Positions 62,980 through 64,000 of a stretch of DNA of 64,000 nt are shown piece by piece. The notes under the pieces are model-generated. The model saw nothing but the letters and a program-made list of their open reading frames with translations. It was not told the origin of the DNA and ran no database searches. Each line of letters begins with the position of its first letter. The first letter of the stretch is position 1. The position numbers and the translations under genes are program-made. Source of the DNA: Hydrogenovibrio thermophilus (GTDB lineage Bacteria > Pseudomonadota > Gammaproteobacteria > Thiomicrospirales > Thiomicrospiraceae); contig NZ_CP035033.1 in NCBI RefSeq assembly GCF_004028275.1, positions 2,166,501 to 2,230,500 of the forward strand. The letters are read 5' to 3'.

Positions 62980-64000
62980 TCAGTAAACGTCGAACTGCAC
63001 CCGTCGGCTCTTTTTCCAGTCGTGCCACAGTGCTTCGGCAGCCGCTTCGTCCAACCCGCCCTCGGTTTGCAATATCTTCAGCAACACGCTTTCCACGCCC
63101 ACTTTGAGCTGGTTTTTGTCGCCGCACAAATAAAAGAACGCTCCGTCCGACAATAATTTCCAAACCGCAGCACGGTCTTCCCAAAGTCGATCCTGCACAT
63201 ACACTTTATGCGCCTGGTCGCGGGAAAAGGCGGTGCGTAAATGCAAGCCTTGGGTTTCCCACTCCGCCAGAGTGGTCTCGAACAGATGACTTTTATCTCG
63301 ATGGGTTTCCCCGAAAAACAACCAGGCCTGGTGATTTTGCACACAACGCTCTTCCAGAAACCACTCCTGCAAAAAACCGATAAACGGCGCAATACCGGTA
63401 CCCGCACCCACCATAATGATCGGCGCCGGTTCACACAACGCATCTTCCAAAGCATGCGGCAATTTGAAGTTACGGTTTTTGCTCAAGGCGACATCAATGA
63501 CGTCACCCGACTGCAACGCACTCAACGCCGTGGTGACCAGCCCTTTACGCTCCCGCTCGGCACGCTCGAACGCCACCTTGCGATACACCAAATCCACGCG
63601 TTTGTCGCCCACCGCCTTCGGGGCGGAAGCGATGGAATAATATCGCGGCGCCAAGGGCGCCAACAGTTCACAAAAGGACAGGCCTTTGAATTGTGGATAC
63701 GCCTCCAGCAGATCGACGATGTCGCGCCCTTCGGCGTACGCCATCATCTCCGCACGGTCGGCCCAATCGTCCAATCCTTCCTGACGTTTGAGCTTGTTCA
63801 GAATCGCCGGACTCAGCTGCGTCAGTTCCAGATGATAATGCAAGGCTTCGCGCACCGGCATTTCACCCAACCGCCGTAGCTCAATCCGTTCGTCGCCGGA
63901 CAGTTCCAGTTTCTGCAACACCAACTCGACCAGCTCGGGGGAATTTTCGGCCGACACCATCAACCAGTCTCCTGGCAGGTAATCGAGCGCGTCTTCGGTT
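62980..64000 (-). CDS. Sulfite-reductase-type flavoprotein reductase, C-terminal part (5' end outside window)
   Basis: The visible 340 residues are a ferredoxin-NADP-reductase-type module: APRYYSIASAPKAVG (FAD), RKGLVTTALSAL, MVGAGTGIAPFIGF (NADPH) and FYLCGDKNQL, ending in VQFDVY. This matches CysJ or a related P450-reductase-type flavoprotein. The frame runs to base 64000 with TEDALDYLPGDWL upstream of the first internal Met, so the flavodoxin domain is probably beyond the window. CysJ for sulfite reduction is likely; nitric-oxide- or nitrate-linked reductases are possible. Confidence 0.85.
   Translation of the reverse strand, partial: TEDALDYLPGDWLMVSAENSPELVELVLQKLELSGDERIELRRLGEMPVREALHYHLELTQLSPAILNKLKRQEGLDDWADRAEMMAYAEGRDIVDLLEAYPQFKGLSFCELLAPLAPRYYSIASAPKAVGDKRVDLVYRKVAFERAERERKGLVTTALSALQSGDVIDVALSKNRNFKLPHALEDALCEPAPIIMVGAGTGIAPFIGFLQEWFLEERCVQNHQAWLFFGETHRDKSHLFETTLAEWETQGLHLRTAFSRDQAHKVYVQDRLWEDRAAVWKLLSDGAFFYLCGDKNQLKVGVESVLLKILQTEGGLDEAAAEALWHDWKKSRRVQFDVY
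63322..63331. repeat. CCAGGCCTGG palindrome, coding
   Basis: Inside the flavoprotein gene, read as Q-A-W. Flanks aaacaa and tgatttt. Confidence 0.9.

Noticed and set aside
1-64000. CRISPR array, prophage or full insertion sequence
   Set aside because: No regularly spaced repeats, integrase, transposase or phage structural genes were found in any frame.

Overview
The window is a gene-dense stretch (mostly 50-55% GC by eye) of a gammaproteobacterial chromosome. Gene content (FeoB/FeoC, GlnK-AmtB, LptM-LysA, RlmI, PpnN, SrmB-like helicase, Ppk-Ppx, FolM, FolE2, a quinone-linked malate-oxidase-like protein) fits an aquatic, possibly sulfur- or C1-metabolising lineage near Piscirickettsiaceae/Thiomicrospira/Methylophaga. 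That placement is inference from gene content only; there is no rRNA here.

Layout: 1-2.1 kb holds the end of a ferrous-iron uptake operon, then a 263-bp structured element with perfect 19-bp inverted ends. 2.1-13.5 kb holds two unusual split PilZ proteins, an esterase, lptM-lysA, rlmI, gcvH, a diguanylate cyclase and an atypical pyruvate kinase. 13.7-16.9 kb has tRNA-Arg(CCG), an XRE-cupin regulator, glnK-amtB and a GNAT enzyme. 17.8-28.8 kb is a ten-gene minus-strand operon (purU-mgdABCD-gmaS-mgsABC-folD), the N-methylglutamate pathway for methylamine. Methylamine is condensed with glutamate by GmaS, moved to N-methylglutamate by MgsABC and oxidised by MgdABCD to methylene-tetrahydrofolate; FolD and PurU then carry the C1 unit to formate. 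29-32.8 kb has a cold-shock gene, a TudS-like/DUF1722 protein divergent from hemH, and folM. 32.9-38 kb is an arsenic cassette (arsJ, GAPDH, arsC, a Cys-rich thioredoxin fusion and an ArsP-like permease, divergent from arsR). 38-46 kb has an Mqo-like oxidase, a COG0523 GTPase with folE2, an Lrp-type regulator, leuA and two periplasmic proteins. 46-64 kb has housekeeping and envelope genes (AI-2E permease, ppnN, srmB-like, tetR-cytochrome c', aldehyde dehydrogenase, HDOD-EAL, a phospholipase-D lipoprotein, dihydroorotase, yidD, ppk-ppx and a partial sulfite reductase flavoprotein).

The most striking unexplained signal is the 10-bp palindrome CCAGGCCTGG. I find 17 exact copies in 64 kb, where base composition alone predicts about 0.1. 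Nine are intergenic, eight of these just after stop codons, and most sit between A/T-rich tracts at a fixed distance. It behaves like a genome-wide iterated palindrome or DNA-uptake/architectural site that doubles in places as a terminator stem. Other leads are the 263-bp element, the split PilZ pair, a terminator-like hairpin in the glnK leader, overlapping divergent promoters at a dyad between the TudS-like gene and hemH, and the Cys-rich fusion in the arsenic operon.
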